Part shown: one piece after another, positions 26,094 to 35,830 of the stretch
How the letters are laid out: each line of letters starts with the position of its first letter
How positions within the stretch are numbered: the stretch's first letter is position 1
Assembly (NCBI GenBank): GCA_905178155.1
Contig: CAJINV010000015.1
Coordinates: 333,309-397,308 of the forward strand
From: Amoebophrya sp. A120
Taxonomy: Eukaryota; Sar; Dinophyceae; Syndiniales; Amoebophryaceae
Length of the DNA stretch: 64,000 bases
Direction of reading: 5' to 3'
The notes under the pieces: generated by a model
The model's input: the letters and a program-made list of their open reading frames with translations, nothing else
Told to the model about the DNA's origin: nothing
The model's database searches: none
Translations under genes and position numbers: made by a program

Positions 26094-26164
26094 GTATTGA
26101 ACTCTCTGTCACCATGGGAAGCATGGGCACGAGAGAACTGGCAAACAACGGGTGGGTGGGTGGG

Positions 26165-26319
26165 ATTTCTGAAAAATTCAACTCCCCGGCCCCTCTTCCC
26201 CAAGGAAAAGGTCCAGCCGGTGGACCGTGCAGTAGCTTACCAGGGATTTGCTAGCCCTTGAACCAAAACCGTCGCGTATCGTCTCTTAGTCGAAAACGAT
26301 GCACCGGGGTGCATCCATA
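26165..26319 (+). repeat. 155-bp terminal repeat, copy inside left palindrome arm
   Basis: Same orientation as 29686-29840 and mirror image of 26801-26955. Its outer tip GATGCACCGGGGTGCATC is itself a hairpin. Confidence 0.88.
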
Positions 26320-26433
26320 TTTCGACTCGTTCCTGCTGTTCCGTTATCCACCCGTGCAAGCCCATTGGATAAGGGGCGGGGGAGAAGGAGAGCGGCCTTC
26401 ACCGTTCCTAGGCCTCCAACTCTGCCTTCCCCC
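26319..26433 (+). repeat. 115-bp direct repeat, copy 2
   Basis: Second copy of 25979-26093, immediately after the left-arm copy of the 155-bp inverted repeat. Confidence 0.9.
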
Positions 26434-26800
26434 AAACGACGCATCGCCGACGGCCCGGAGAACCCATGCTCAGCTGCTGAATCCGGGCAACAGGAGGAGG
26501 TGGAGGCCCCACTAGGTGGCCATCACCTTCGCCACCGCCAAACGTGCTTTCTCGTTGTCCTTGCGCATTGCCGTTCGTTTGGCGGTGGCGAAGGTGATGG
26601 CCACCTAGTGGGGCCTCCACCTCCTCCTGTTGCCCGGATTCAGCAGCTGAGCATGGGTTCTCCGGGCCGTCGGCGATGCGTCGTTTGGGGGAAGGCAGAG
26701 TTGGAGGCCTAGGAACGGTGAAGGCCGCTCTCCTTCTCCCCCGCCCCTTATCCAATGGGCTTGCACGGGTGGATAACGGAACAGCAGGAACGAGTCGAAA

Positions 26801-26955
26801 TATGGATGCACCCCGGTGCATCGTTTTCGACTAAGAGACGATACGCGACGGTTTTGGTTCAAGGGCTAGCAAATCCCTGGTAAGCTACTGCACGGTCCAC
26901 CGGCTGGACCTTTTCCTTGGGGAAGAGGGGCCGGGGAGTTGAATTTTTCAGAAAT
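26801..26955 (-). repeat. Left 155-bp terminal inverted repeat
   Basis: Reverse complement of 29686-29840, and also part of the right palindrome arm. Confidence 0.88.
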
Positions 26956-27087
26956 CCCACCCACCCACCCGTTGTTTGCCAGTTCTCTCGTGCCCATGCT
27001 TCCCATGGTGACAGAGAGTTCAATACGGGGGAAGGCAGAGTTGGAGGCCTAGGAACGGTGAAGGCCGCTCTCCTTCTCCCCCGCCCC

Positions 27088-27306
27088 TTATCCAATAGCG
27101 CTGCCCAGTCCTAAAGTCGCCTCCTGCGAAGCTTCATCATCATCATCATCGTCCGCCCCTTCCAGTAGGGCCAGCTCTTTCGCGCAAATAGTTTGCGCCT
27201 TCTTCTTCTTGATCGCCGCGGGGGCGGCAGCCTTCGCGTGCACCTTCCCCACCTTCCCTTTCGGCTTCGCAGCCGCTTTCTTCATAGCCTTAGCCTTGGG
27301 TGCCAT
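27088..27306 (-). CDS. Small basic-acidic nuclear-type protein (72 aa)
   Basis: The ATG at 27306 starts Met-Ala-Pro-Lys-Ala-Lys-Ala-Met, a Lys/Ala/Pro-rich N-terminus of the kind seen in dinoflagellate basic nuclear proteins. It is followed by Lys-rich repeats, a run of six Asp and a Gly/Leu tail. The last three codons and the TAA lie inside the palindrome arm, so the C-terminus may be a truncation or fusion made when the palindrome formed. DNA binding is inferred from composition only. Confidence 0.45.
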   Translation of the reverse strand: MAPKAKAMKKAAAKPKGKVGKVHAKAAAPAAIKKKKAQTICAKELALLEGADDDDDDEASQEATLGLGSAIG

Positions 27307-27831
27307 AGTGGTCCTAGTTATGTTCGAAAAGAGTAAGAGCCGTAAGTGCCTCAAGCTGTAAGATGATGTGCCGGACTATGCCTAAAACTAGAGCACAGCC
27401 AAATCCCCTGTAGAAATGAAAACCCAAATTGCGGCGGAAATGAAGCTAGGCATAAGCATCCTGGAGCTCGAGCGACGCTCTATCACACCGGATCTAATGA
27501 ACAGAAGCATTTCGTCAGAGCATGGATCCCGAAGACCAGCAATTTAGTGCGATTTATAGACACTCACACCGGGATACCGAAAAATGAACCCAATGAAATT
27601 TCTGAACCCGATTTGCGCACAGCAGAAGCTTCCGCTGTGAAATGCAAGGAAATAAGGAAAGTAACCACATGCCAGCTCCCTACGTCGAAAGACCTAAGTA
27701 CCTCATGGCGCTCCTCTTCACAGAGCGCATTTCTATTTCAAGAGACCGCGCCACATCCTACTGCCCATCGGCATTGATTTCAATAATTTAGGACCTTGCA
27801 CTGTTTGGCATGAAGATGTGACTTTGACACA

Positions 27832-28734
27832 CTACGAGAGGTTCCGGAGAGGGAGCCAGGAGCACACCAAGTCCCCATCTTTGTGTCTTTCAAAATCCTC
27901 AGAGTAGTCGAAAAATGTCCCCGAAGCGTCCGACCAACCTTGTCGGAAATTGCACTCCTTGCGCGCTTTCTCCTGTTTCTTCGTTGACATTTTCGCCATT
28001 GCAGTACGGGCTGCCAGGGCGCAAGTTCTGCGAAGCCCATGCGGGGTAGAATCAAGCGCCTTCGTCGCGGTCACTATTTCCGCTCGGGAAATCGGAAAAA
28101 GCGTAGCCCAGTCTGCCACCTCACAAATCGGGCAGCAATTGATGCCCGGATAACCACAGCTGCGCTTGAGCTCTACCCGGCGGAACTGCGTTGTCTTGTC
28201 TTTCCTAACTTGTAGCTGTACCCCCTGCACGACAAAACGCTTGGCCTTCTTAATGCCCGTGAGAAAAACCTGCCGGCGGGAAATGTGGCACAGAGTATCT
28301 GCCCGGAGCCCCAAAGCGCACCCAACTACTACTATTTCGCGCTCCCTGCTTGACAAGTGCCCAAGCCCCGCCGTATGAAGTGGGCATGCTTTCTTCGGAA
28401 GCATCTGGCGGCTTTTGAGGTACCGCGTAACTGCTCTCTTTAGGCCTCGCAGCTGTCTCTCGAAGAGAACATTACGGATGCTCCCCCTCTCCGACTCCAC
28501 TGCTACCACGGAATCGAGGTAGGCGTTAGTGCTAGAATATCCACCGCCCGGCTGCGTCAGCAAATATGACGCGAAAACTCTCAGATGGGAAATCTTGACT
28601 ACTGAACCCGGAGCCGGACCTTGCTCAGCTCTAAACTTCTCCCAAGTACGGACATGTGAGGCCTGCGGACCAGCCCCCCCCGAGCCTGGGGCTCGTAACG
28701 CGTCGGGCTGACCCTCCCGAAAGGAAACGGGCAT
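27832..28734 (-). CDS. Tyrosine recombinase (integrase), 300 aa
   Basis: The ATG at 28734 gives a full-length single-exon protein. An N-terminal helical core-binding region (about residues 25-115) precedes a catalytic domain with the expected order: Arg144 in Leu-Gly-Leu-Arg-Ala-Asp, Lys178/Lys180 in Arg-Lys-Asp-Lys, the H-x-x-R box at His232-Gly-Leu-Arg235, Trp267 at the His/Trp position, and the nucleophile Tyr277 in Phe-Phe-Asp-Tyr. All catalytic residues are present, so activity is plausible. Such enzymes cut and rejoin DNA through a 3'-phosphotyrosine. The Cys-rich insert (Cys193, Cys200, Cys201, Cys204) between Lys and His is unusual. No introner interrupts the gene, unlike the host genes around it. 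It lies centrally in the inverted-repeat element. Confidence 0.85.
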   Translation of the reverse strand: MPVSFREGQPDALRAPGSGGAGPQASHVRTWEKFRAEQGPAPGSVVKISHLRVFASYLLTQPGGGYSSTNAYLDSVVAVESERGSIRNVLFERQLRGLKRAVTRYLKSRQMLPKKACPLHTAGLGHLSSREREIVVVGCALGLRADTLCHISRRQVFLTGIKKAKRFVVQGVQLQVRKDKTTQFRRVELKRSCGYPGINCCPICEVADWATLFPISRAEIVTATKALDSTPHGLRRTCALAARTAMAKMSTKKQEKARKECNFRQGWSDASGTFFDYSEDFERHKDGDLVCSWLPLRNLS

Positions 28735-29685
28735 ACTTTTACCAAACCTTCCACAGAAACTGGAGAGCAAATTGAATACACCTATGCACTGGGTGTGCAG
28801 AAAAGAGAGGAGTCACCAGAAATCGAAGGGTGGACTTCAATCAAGCCTCAAGACAGAGCAATGAAAACTACCGGAAAGCAAACAACCTCGAGTCATAGTC
28901 AAGAGTAGCCTGTTGGAGAATTTCATGGACTTCGACCTAGTAAGAGAGGTAGACCAGCCGCGCAGTGAGGCAGTGTGCTAAACAGCGAGAACAATAGAGA
29001 CCCCATTTATTTTTCCAGAACAAGTTGGAGCCATCCCTAGATCGCCACAAAGCCCAAAAAGGGGATACATGGGGAACATTTCCGATCCTGAGCAGGAGGA
29101 GCTCGCAAATAGTATGTGTAAATCTTGATGGACCTTACGCCCAAAAACGGTTGATCGCTCGGCCCTAGAGCATAACAATACTACCATTTCTCTGACCAAC
29201 TCCGTCCCTGCGGTCGTAGGATAACGGGTTCTAACCGCCATTGCCTAGAGCCGAGCGACAAGCGTAAGGTCACTTTTCATCGGTGAGCCAATCTGCCTGC
29301 CACATCCCAAAGAAACCACTCCAACCGGAGGCAGCCGAGCCCAAGGGAAAAACCCCGCGTTTCCTATGCCTTGCCGGAAAACCCGACCCCGTCGTGTATT
29401 AACCACACGACCTCCTGATGCCTTACGTGGAGCCACGTATTCTTCCTGTTAGAGCCAAAAATCTCATCTGAGACCCATATCCGGAGGTATCCCAAGCCTC
29501 AAGCCCCCACTCTGCTAGCTGCAGAGACCGCTGCCATTTTCCCTCCTAGTTCTTCAAGATACCTCTACAAGAAAAACCCCAGCTATCTGCTGATCCGTGC
29601 CAAAGCTCCATCCCCTCTGAACAAAGGGGGGGTAACAACTAGGTGCCACCTACCCGCGCATCAGCGCCTTTCCTAATCTTCCGGA
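28735..29685. other. Interior of recombinase element without assigned gene
   Basis: Minus-strand open frames 28978-29241 and 29245-29436 adjoin each other, separated by a stop. They could be remnants of a second element gene; no motif is recognised. Confidence 0.4.
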
Positions 29686-29840
29686 ATTTCTGAAAAATTC
29701 AACTCCCCGGCCCCTCTTCCCCAAGGAAAAGGTCCAGCCGGTGGACCGTGCAGTAGCTTACCAGGGATTTGCTAGCCCTTGAACCAAATCCGTCGCGTAT
29801 CGTCTCTTAGTCGAAAACGATGCACCGGGGTGCATCCATA
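29686..29840 (+). repeat. Right 155-bp terminal inverted repeat
   Basis: Ends 24 bp before the stop codon of the next minus-strand gene. Confidence 0.88.
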
Positions 29841-29864
29841 AATAAAAGCGACCCGATCATTGAC

Positions 29865-32096
29865 TCAACTCATCTGCTCCAGGCACCGCAAGGAAGACGC
29901 AGACGGGGTAAAAAGAAGGGGCGGGTCTTGTGTCACCGCTCTATCTGGCGGGCAGTTGTGGTGATCGTGGTGCTGTAGTGCATTACTTCTAAGAGCTTCA
30001 GCTGCACGTAGTTCTTCTTGGAGATCTATCCAGGAAAAAACAACCATCCCCATCCATTTTATGCATGACAAACAAAGGAGTTTATACATGTTTTGCATGA
30101 CAAATTGGATGGGGATGGGTGTTTTTTCCTGGATAAGATCTCGTTGCATACCGTCCGGCTGGTCGTGCTCTTCTTCCAGCACTCCCCGTGAAGGCGGGTC
30201 AGCACTTATCGTAAGGAAAAATCCCGCCTCCCCATATTGAAAAGGTATGCTTCCGAAAATTAGTGTTGCTGATTTGAGGTCACAAATCACGTTTGTCTTG
30301 CAAGAAGACAAGGGCAGAAGCTTCCGCCCCAATATGGAAGACATTTGTCATGCTGTTGGGCCTAAAGGGGAGCCGTTTGCCATCCTGAACAACTAGACCC
30401 GTGCGCCCCTACCTAGCCCGGGGATCTGGCCGCAATGCCTCTTTGCAATACAGCGCTGATTTGTGTAGTACACAAATACAGCATCAGAAGCTCCGTTTTG
30501 ATATGGGGAGGGGGGATTTTTCCTCTCAATAGCACTGGAACGAAAGTTCCCTCGATCACTCAAATTTTCCGCGTCAGAAGTCCTCGACACCATTTGCCCG
30601 TCTGTGTCTGTGAACACCACCGTCGGCCGGTGGACGGGCGGTGCTGCTGCTGCTCCTGCTGCGGCCTCCTGCAAACAGCCGCGTGCGAGTTCAAACATCG
30701 CCTCGCAGTCCGGGGAGAAAGAGTTGTACTCGAAAAGGCAATATCCTGCGCAAAAGTATCGTACTCAAACTGCAGTCATGCATTACAAATGCTTTTCTTA
30801 CGGTAAATCTTCACTACAAATTTCATTTCTCATACTGAGGAAATTTGTTATACATTTAGACGAGTACGATGCTTTTGCATTTCATAGGCAAACGTCCATC
30901 AATCGGGCGCGGCTTGTCCGCAAGCTGCCATGTTGAATCGGCAGGAGGGGAAGCTCCGATGACGATGAGGTGTAAGTGGTAGTGGTCCTGTTTTTTGTGC
31001 CCGTTCCGTGCTGGAAGAGACAGTCCGGGAATCCTAGATGACTCCTTCCGGATCCAGGTCGTAACGCTGAGGGGGAAGATGACGGAGTCGCAGGGACGAG
31101 TGGTGGAGACACTGCTCTTCTTGCTGAAGAAGTTCTTGTAGATCCAGGTGTAGTTGTACTAGCCATGGCCGCTGCTGCTCCACCGCTGCTGCAATAGTTT
31201 GACGGCCGCTCTTCGTCATCGTCTGTTCGGTAAAAATTCTGTACAGCGCCGTCGTTTTCTTCTCCCCGTCCTTTCGTCGGAAGTAGTGGGTTCAAGTGCG
31301 ACGGCTCCGACCTGCATGCCTGAACCGTCGTTGTTTCTGCTCCAGCGACCCTGTGTGGAGCAGCGTGCACGCGGCAGGATGGTTCAGGTATACTAGTACA
31401 ACACGGGGACTTTTCATGACTCGTGCTGTCTAAAAAAGTGTGTGGTTTCAATTTGCTTGCAGTTGGACTTGGGTCATCTGCTGCAACGGTATCCGAAGTT
31501 TCACTTTTACTCGACGGGCCGCCACTTCCCGAAGATATCGTGCTCTGCGGATCTGCTTTTTGGGCGAAAAAAAGCAGAGACGAAGATGTTGAGCAGCTTT
31601 TGGTGGAACAAATAAACCTCGACCCCGTTGCTTGGGCAGCGTTGGTTCCTGGGAAATGATCGTGTTCCTCCGTTTCTTCTTCATCTTCTGAAAACCGCAC
31701 TTTTTTGTTCATTTTCCGTGAACAAGAACTACCAAAGCTAATGCTTGTTCCTGGGCTCCCTGTAAATATTCCCTGCTCGTCACGACTGAAGATTTTTCTC
31801 GATGATGTGCTTCCCGATAGTACATCCTTAAGTTCCTTCGTTCCACTCGGAGACAAAATCGAAGCAGGTTGTTCTGGTCGGAGTTGTGTAGCACCGCCAT
31901 TCTTATCGTACTGCTCGTGGTGCACTTCTTCTAGGTGAGCCTTGTCAACATCACGACTACTGACGACCTCTCGTCCAGAAAGTTGCAGAAACACATTTGT
32001 GCTCGAAGAGGAGGAGGAGGAGGCAGCAGCGAGGACGCCGGTTGATTTATTTGATGCAGCATTCGCACAGCTCATCTCGTCGTCGTCGGAACGCAT
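29865..32096 (-). CDS. Ser/Thr-rich low-complexity protein, function unknown
   Basis: The main exon (30887-32096) encodes a Ser/Thr/Glu-rich, apparently disordered chain with poly-Ser runs. The downstream exons encode an Ala/Pro-rich stretch and an acidic Glu/Leu helix before the TGA at 29865. Junctions at 30207-30531 and 30027-30135 are in frame (the latter reads Arg-Asp-Leu-Gln-Glu). The junction at 30743-30886 is off by one base under exact excision, so a small undetected intron, a base error or a different splice choice is needed there. The ATG at 32096 is the first in frame; about 55 further open codons upstream include a hydrophobic stretch but no ATG. The recombinase element ends 24 bp downstream. 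Confidence 0.5.
30027..30135. mobile_element. Introner family K, minimal 109-bp hairpin
   Basis: Shortest element here. Arms start TATCCAGGAAAAAACA and pair over about 30 bp through CCATCCCCATCCA. It contains two GCATGACAAA motifs and little else. Perfect flanks AGATC. Confidence 0.85.
30207..30531. mobile_element. Introner family D
   Basis: Perfect flanks GCACT. Confidence 0.87.
30743..30886. mobile_element. Introner family B
   Basis: Perfect flanks GGCAA. This is the one perfect-repeat copy whose exact removal does not restore the best frame. Confidence 0.82.
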
Positions 32097-32427
32097 GCAC
32101 GGTCGTACTTGCTTTGGGTGATGCACGGTTGTTCTCTTCGGGAAAATACGCAAGTCCGGGTCATCGTGTAGAAGTAGAGCCTGGGGTGACGCCGAGCTGG
32201 TCGGTTGTTCTACACGAAAATCTCGTGCAGAAAGTATGGAAAAAAAAAAACAAACACGCAACAGGTTTAGTGGTAAAAGGATTTTCGAATAAAAATATCA
32301 TTTTGTAAATGACAAAGCGATTCTGCAGTTCCAAACGCGACGGTACACTGGTGATTTACAGGTAATAAAAGAAAGCAAAAAATACCACTTTGCGTGCTCT
32401 TGTATCAGCCGCAAATTTTGCGACCAA

Positions 32428-33900
32428 TATAGTTGGGGCTGAGTCCGTTACGGTTCGTTCCGGTTCGTTTCACCGTAACGAACGAATTTTCGTTCGTTCG
32501 TTACGGTTCGTTATGGTTAACGAACGAACGAACGAGTCCGTTTGTGGCATCAGAACGAACGAACGAACACACTGGCTTTGCCATCCAAGCGAACGAACGA
32601 ACGAACGAACGAACGAACGAATGCGTGTTCGTTCGTTCGTTCGTTCGTCATGGTTCGTTTCACCGTAACGAACGAACGAAGTGGCTTCGCGGGTCCGCTA
32701 ACGACCAAACGAACGAACGAATGGACTTTCGTTAGCTCGTTACGGTTCGTTTCACCGTAACGAACGAACGAACGAGCCCGATTCTATCTTCCTAACGAAC
32801 GAACGAACGAACGAATGGCTTTTCGTTCGTTCGTTCGTTATGGTTCGTTTCACCGTAACGAACGAACGAACGAAGTGGCTTTGCGCGGATCCGGGGCCCC
32901 GGAGATCGGAGACTTCGGGAAGCCGGAGTGCGCCTGCGGGGGGCGGCTCATCACAAAATTAGCCCTGCCATCCTTCGGAAGATTCCGCGCGGCGGTGCTA
33001 TGTGTTTTCGAAAGTAATGTTTATAAATGCAGGATGCCGTCGCGGGGAATATTCCGCAGGACGGTATTCTCGATTTATATGCGGAAGGGGGCCCTTCGAC
33101 CGGATGCTACACGGACGACCACGGAGAGGAGTCGCCCGCCGCCCCTTCCTGAGTGCCAGCCTCGACTGCCAGCCGGCAGATCGTTTATCGGAAAGGGGGG
33201 CAAGCCCCGCGATGGACTCGCCACGAAATCTGCCATGCCATCCTTCGGAATATTCCGCGCGGCGGCGCTATGTATTTTCGAATGCAGAAAGTCGCACGGA
33301 ATATTCCGAAGGATGGCGCAGCGGCTCGACATCAACCAGCCATGTCCGCCAGCTGCGCGACGTGCGCCAGGAAAGGGCGCCGGCCGTGACGCACCAAGGG
33401 GCTGCCCGCGCGGGGGACACACATGCAGGAACTTTTGGCCCCCACACTACTGATTCAGGCCGGCACACTCGGATGCCTAGAGCTCCACCCGGAACACGAG
33501 CACGGGTATGAAGTCGCATTTTTCTTCAACAAACCGCCGCCCCTCCGAAGTACTCACTGACCTTGTTCGCTAAAGAAAAACGAACAAAGCCGGCACCGGA
33601 GAAGGCGGCAATGCTGCCGAGCCGCCGACCTTCTTCGCCGTCTCGCGGAAGTTTTGGCCTTTTGCAGCTTTCACGCACAGACACCTTTTTCACACAATCA
33701 GATTCGTTCGTTACGGCGTGCCGGCTCCTGACGAGCTCGTTCGTTACGGTGAAACGAACCGTAACGAACCATAACGAACGAACGGAAGTTCGTTCGTTAC
33801 GGTGAAACGAACCATAACGAACCGTAACGAACGAACGAAAATTCGTTCGTTACGGTGAAACGAACCGGAACGAACCGTAACGGACTCAGCCCCAACTATA
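32428..33900. mobile_element. 1.47-kb element X with 91-bp terminal inverted repeats and GAAC arrays
   Basis: 32428-32518 and 33810-33900 are perfect reverse complements, beginning TATAGTTGGGGCTGAGTCCG and ending with its inverse. The ends and flanking arrays consist of GAAC tetranucleotide tracts that alternate strand. The middle (32880-33700) is GC-rich and holds two direct copies of a roughly 45-bp sequence (near 32967 and 33236). There is no transposase. TTGCGAC occurs just outside both ends. Confidence 0.85.
32460..32880. repeat. GAAC/GTTC tetranucleotide array
   Basis: Blocks of 3-9 GAAC units alternate with GTTC blocks and short TCACCGTAAC joints, giving many possible hairpins. Open frames across it are artefacts of the repeat. 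Confidence 0.9.
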
Positions 33901-34139
33901 CTCTTTGCGACACAATATACTTAGCTGTGGGGGGGTCCCTTGTCCCTTGTCCCTTTTTTTGGTCCGGAAGAGGGACAAGGGACAAAGGTCGGCTTTGAAG
34001 CGACGAAAGCGGCGAAAAGGTCCCTTGTCCCTTCTCTTGGTAGTGATTTGGACCAACTTTTTATCGGCCAAGAAAATCGAAAAAAAATCCGGTGGCGCGG
34101 CGAAACTGTAGAGGCCAGAGCCAACCAACGTAAGGGGGG

Positions 34140-34820
34140 CGATTCCCGATTCCCGAATTTTGCATTGCTCAAAATCGATTTTGCATTCCCGCAGACGCGG
34201 ATTTCACAAAATCGATTTTGCATTGCACGAAACCGAATCCCGCAAAATCGATTTTGCATTGCACAAAATCGATTTTGTATTGCACAGCATCGATTTTGCG
34301 TTGCACAAAACCGAATCCCGATTTTGCAGTGCACAAAATCGATTTTGCATTGCACAAAACCGAAAGCAGCAAAATCGATCTTGCATTGCACAGAAACGAT
34401 TTTGCATTGCACAAAATCGATTTTGCATTGCACAAAACCGAATCCCGATTTTGCATTGCACAAAATGGATTCTGCATTCCCGCAGACGCGGATTGCACAA
34501 AATCGATTTTGCATTGCACAAAACCGAATCCCGCAAAATCGATTTTGCATTGCACAAAATCGATCTTGCATTGCACAAAATCGATTTTGCACTGCACAAA
34601 ATCGATTTTGCTCTGCACAAAACCGAATCCCGATTCTGCATTGCACAAAACCGAATCCCGCAAAATCGATTTTGCATTGCACAAAATCGATTTTGCATGG
34701 CACACAACGCAGATTGCACAAAATCGAAGCCGCAGACGCGGATTGCACAAAACCCCTCCTCCAGACGCGCAATCCCGCAGATTGCACAAAATCGATTTTC
34801 CATTCCCCCAGAACGCAGCG
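34140..34820. repeat. ATCGAT-centred minisatellite
   Basis: Roughly 21-bp units of CAAAATCGATTTTGCATTGCA, interspersed with a CAAAACCGAATCCCG variant and occasional CCGCAGACGCGGATT. Single units recur up to about 36780. Confidence 0.9.
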
Positions 34821-35349
34821 CCGACCACAAGGCCGGTTTTGAGCTGACCACAGGTGGTTCGATGTTGTGGGTCGCGCAAGGGCTGTTGAAGGCCACACAA
34901 TCGCCCGACCACACAAAATCGATTTCGCAGCTTCCCAGGTCCGACAGAATCGAGCGGCCGCGTGGCTCAATATCGAGGCGGTGCGCCACGCAATCCGCCG
35001 GGCCGACGGACTAGGGGGGAGAGCTTCCAGCTATGCGCTTTAGCGGATCTCCCACAAAATCGATTTTGTGCGTCCGCCCTTTCTTCGCGGATGCAGTCTC
35101 CCACGCCAATGCCTTACCAACCCCCGTCCCAGCCCGCGCCCTCAGAGGTACGGGCAACGGGCCCTACCGGCCACAAAGTCGATTCTGCAACCCCTCAACC
35201 CTATGGACAACGTCGGCACCTTGCCGGACATTAGATTTTCCGGAGAGATCTGGACTTCCGGAAAGATCTCGGGAGATCGCTGCGGTCCGGATTTTCCGAC
35301 TTCCGGAAAATAGAGCTTCCGAGAAAATAGCAGAAAATCGATTTTGTGC

Positions 35350-35830
35350 CTCCATTACTATTCAATAGTAGCGAGATCGGACTAAACCTGGTCCATACCA
35401 TCGGCGGAGGCAGTTGCTTACTATCCAGTTGGTAAGCTGCTGCCAAAAATCCAAAAAAAATCCGAAGGCAGTCGCGCTCGAGGTGTCGCGCGCAAAAATC
35501 CGCGCTGTTTTGTGTTGCGTCCCGAGCAAAATAATAATTACTATTGAATAGTAACCAACTGCCTCCGCCGATGGTATGGACCAGGTTTGGTCCGTCTCCG
35601 TTACTATTGAATAGTAACTCGCGCGCACTTTTGGCGCATTTTTGGCGCACACTCGGGCGCACTTTTGGCACACAGAAAATCGACTTTGAAGCGCCTCCGA
35701 ATCTCTTGAAAGTGCAAGCGTTCGGATTTTTGGCAGCAGATTACCAACTGGATAGTAAGCAACTGCCTCCGCCGATGGTATGGACCAGGTTTGGTCCGTT
35801 CTCCTTAGCAATGAAGCAGAAAATCGATTT
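35350..35830. repeat. Local inverted repeats inside element Y
   Basis: A block reading ACCATCGGCGGAGGCAGTTG (35395 onward) recurs inverted near 35557 and again near 35762, each next to TTACTATT-type sequence. A cruciform-capable cluster. Confidence 0.75.

Larger units (their letters stand above)
26024..27096. repeat. 1,073-bp palindrome with 521-bp perfect arms
   Basis: Arms 26024-26544 and 26576-27096 read as exact reverse complements around a 31-bp loop (26545-26575). Each arm contains, from its outer end, part of the 115-bp repeat, a spacer, the 155-bp terminal repeat of the recombinase element, a full 115-bp repeat and a unique 111-bp core. Such a large perfect hairpin must be recent or actively maintained; a local assembly inversion is the artefact to exclude. 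Confidence 0.92.
26801..29840. mobile_element. Tyrosine-recombinase mobile element with inverted terminal repeats (3,040 bp)
   Basis: The ends 26801-26955 and 29686-29840 are inverted repeats of 155 bp with one mismatch. Each is tipped by the small hairpin GATGCACC-GG-GGTGCATC. The interior carries a tyrosine recombinase gene and a short basic ORF, both on the minus strand. No reverse transcriptase, RNase H or DDE transposase motif is visible. This fits a Crypton-like or reduced DIRS-like element rather than a cut-and-paste DDE transposon; the class is inferred. No target duplication is evident. The left terminal repeat is embedded in the palindrome, so the left boundary was probably rearranged. 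Confidence 0.65.

Noticed and set aside
26801-29840. DIRS-type retrotransposon
   Set aside because: Recombinase and inverted repeats fit, but no reverse transcriptase or RNase H frame is visible in the 3 kb.
32428-33900. Telomere or centromere satellite
   Set aside because: The GAAC tracts alternate in orientation and are bounded by exact inverted ends, unlike a telomeric array; coding genes lie on both sides.
33921-35014. Several overlapping 200-350-codon frames on both strands
   Set aside because: They follow the ATCGAT minisatellite; Cys/Ile/Asp repeat proteins in five frames at once are an artefact of the 21-bp unit.
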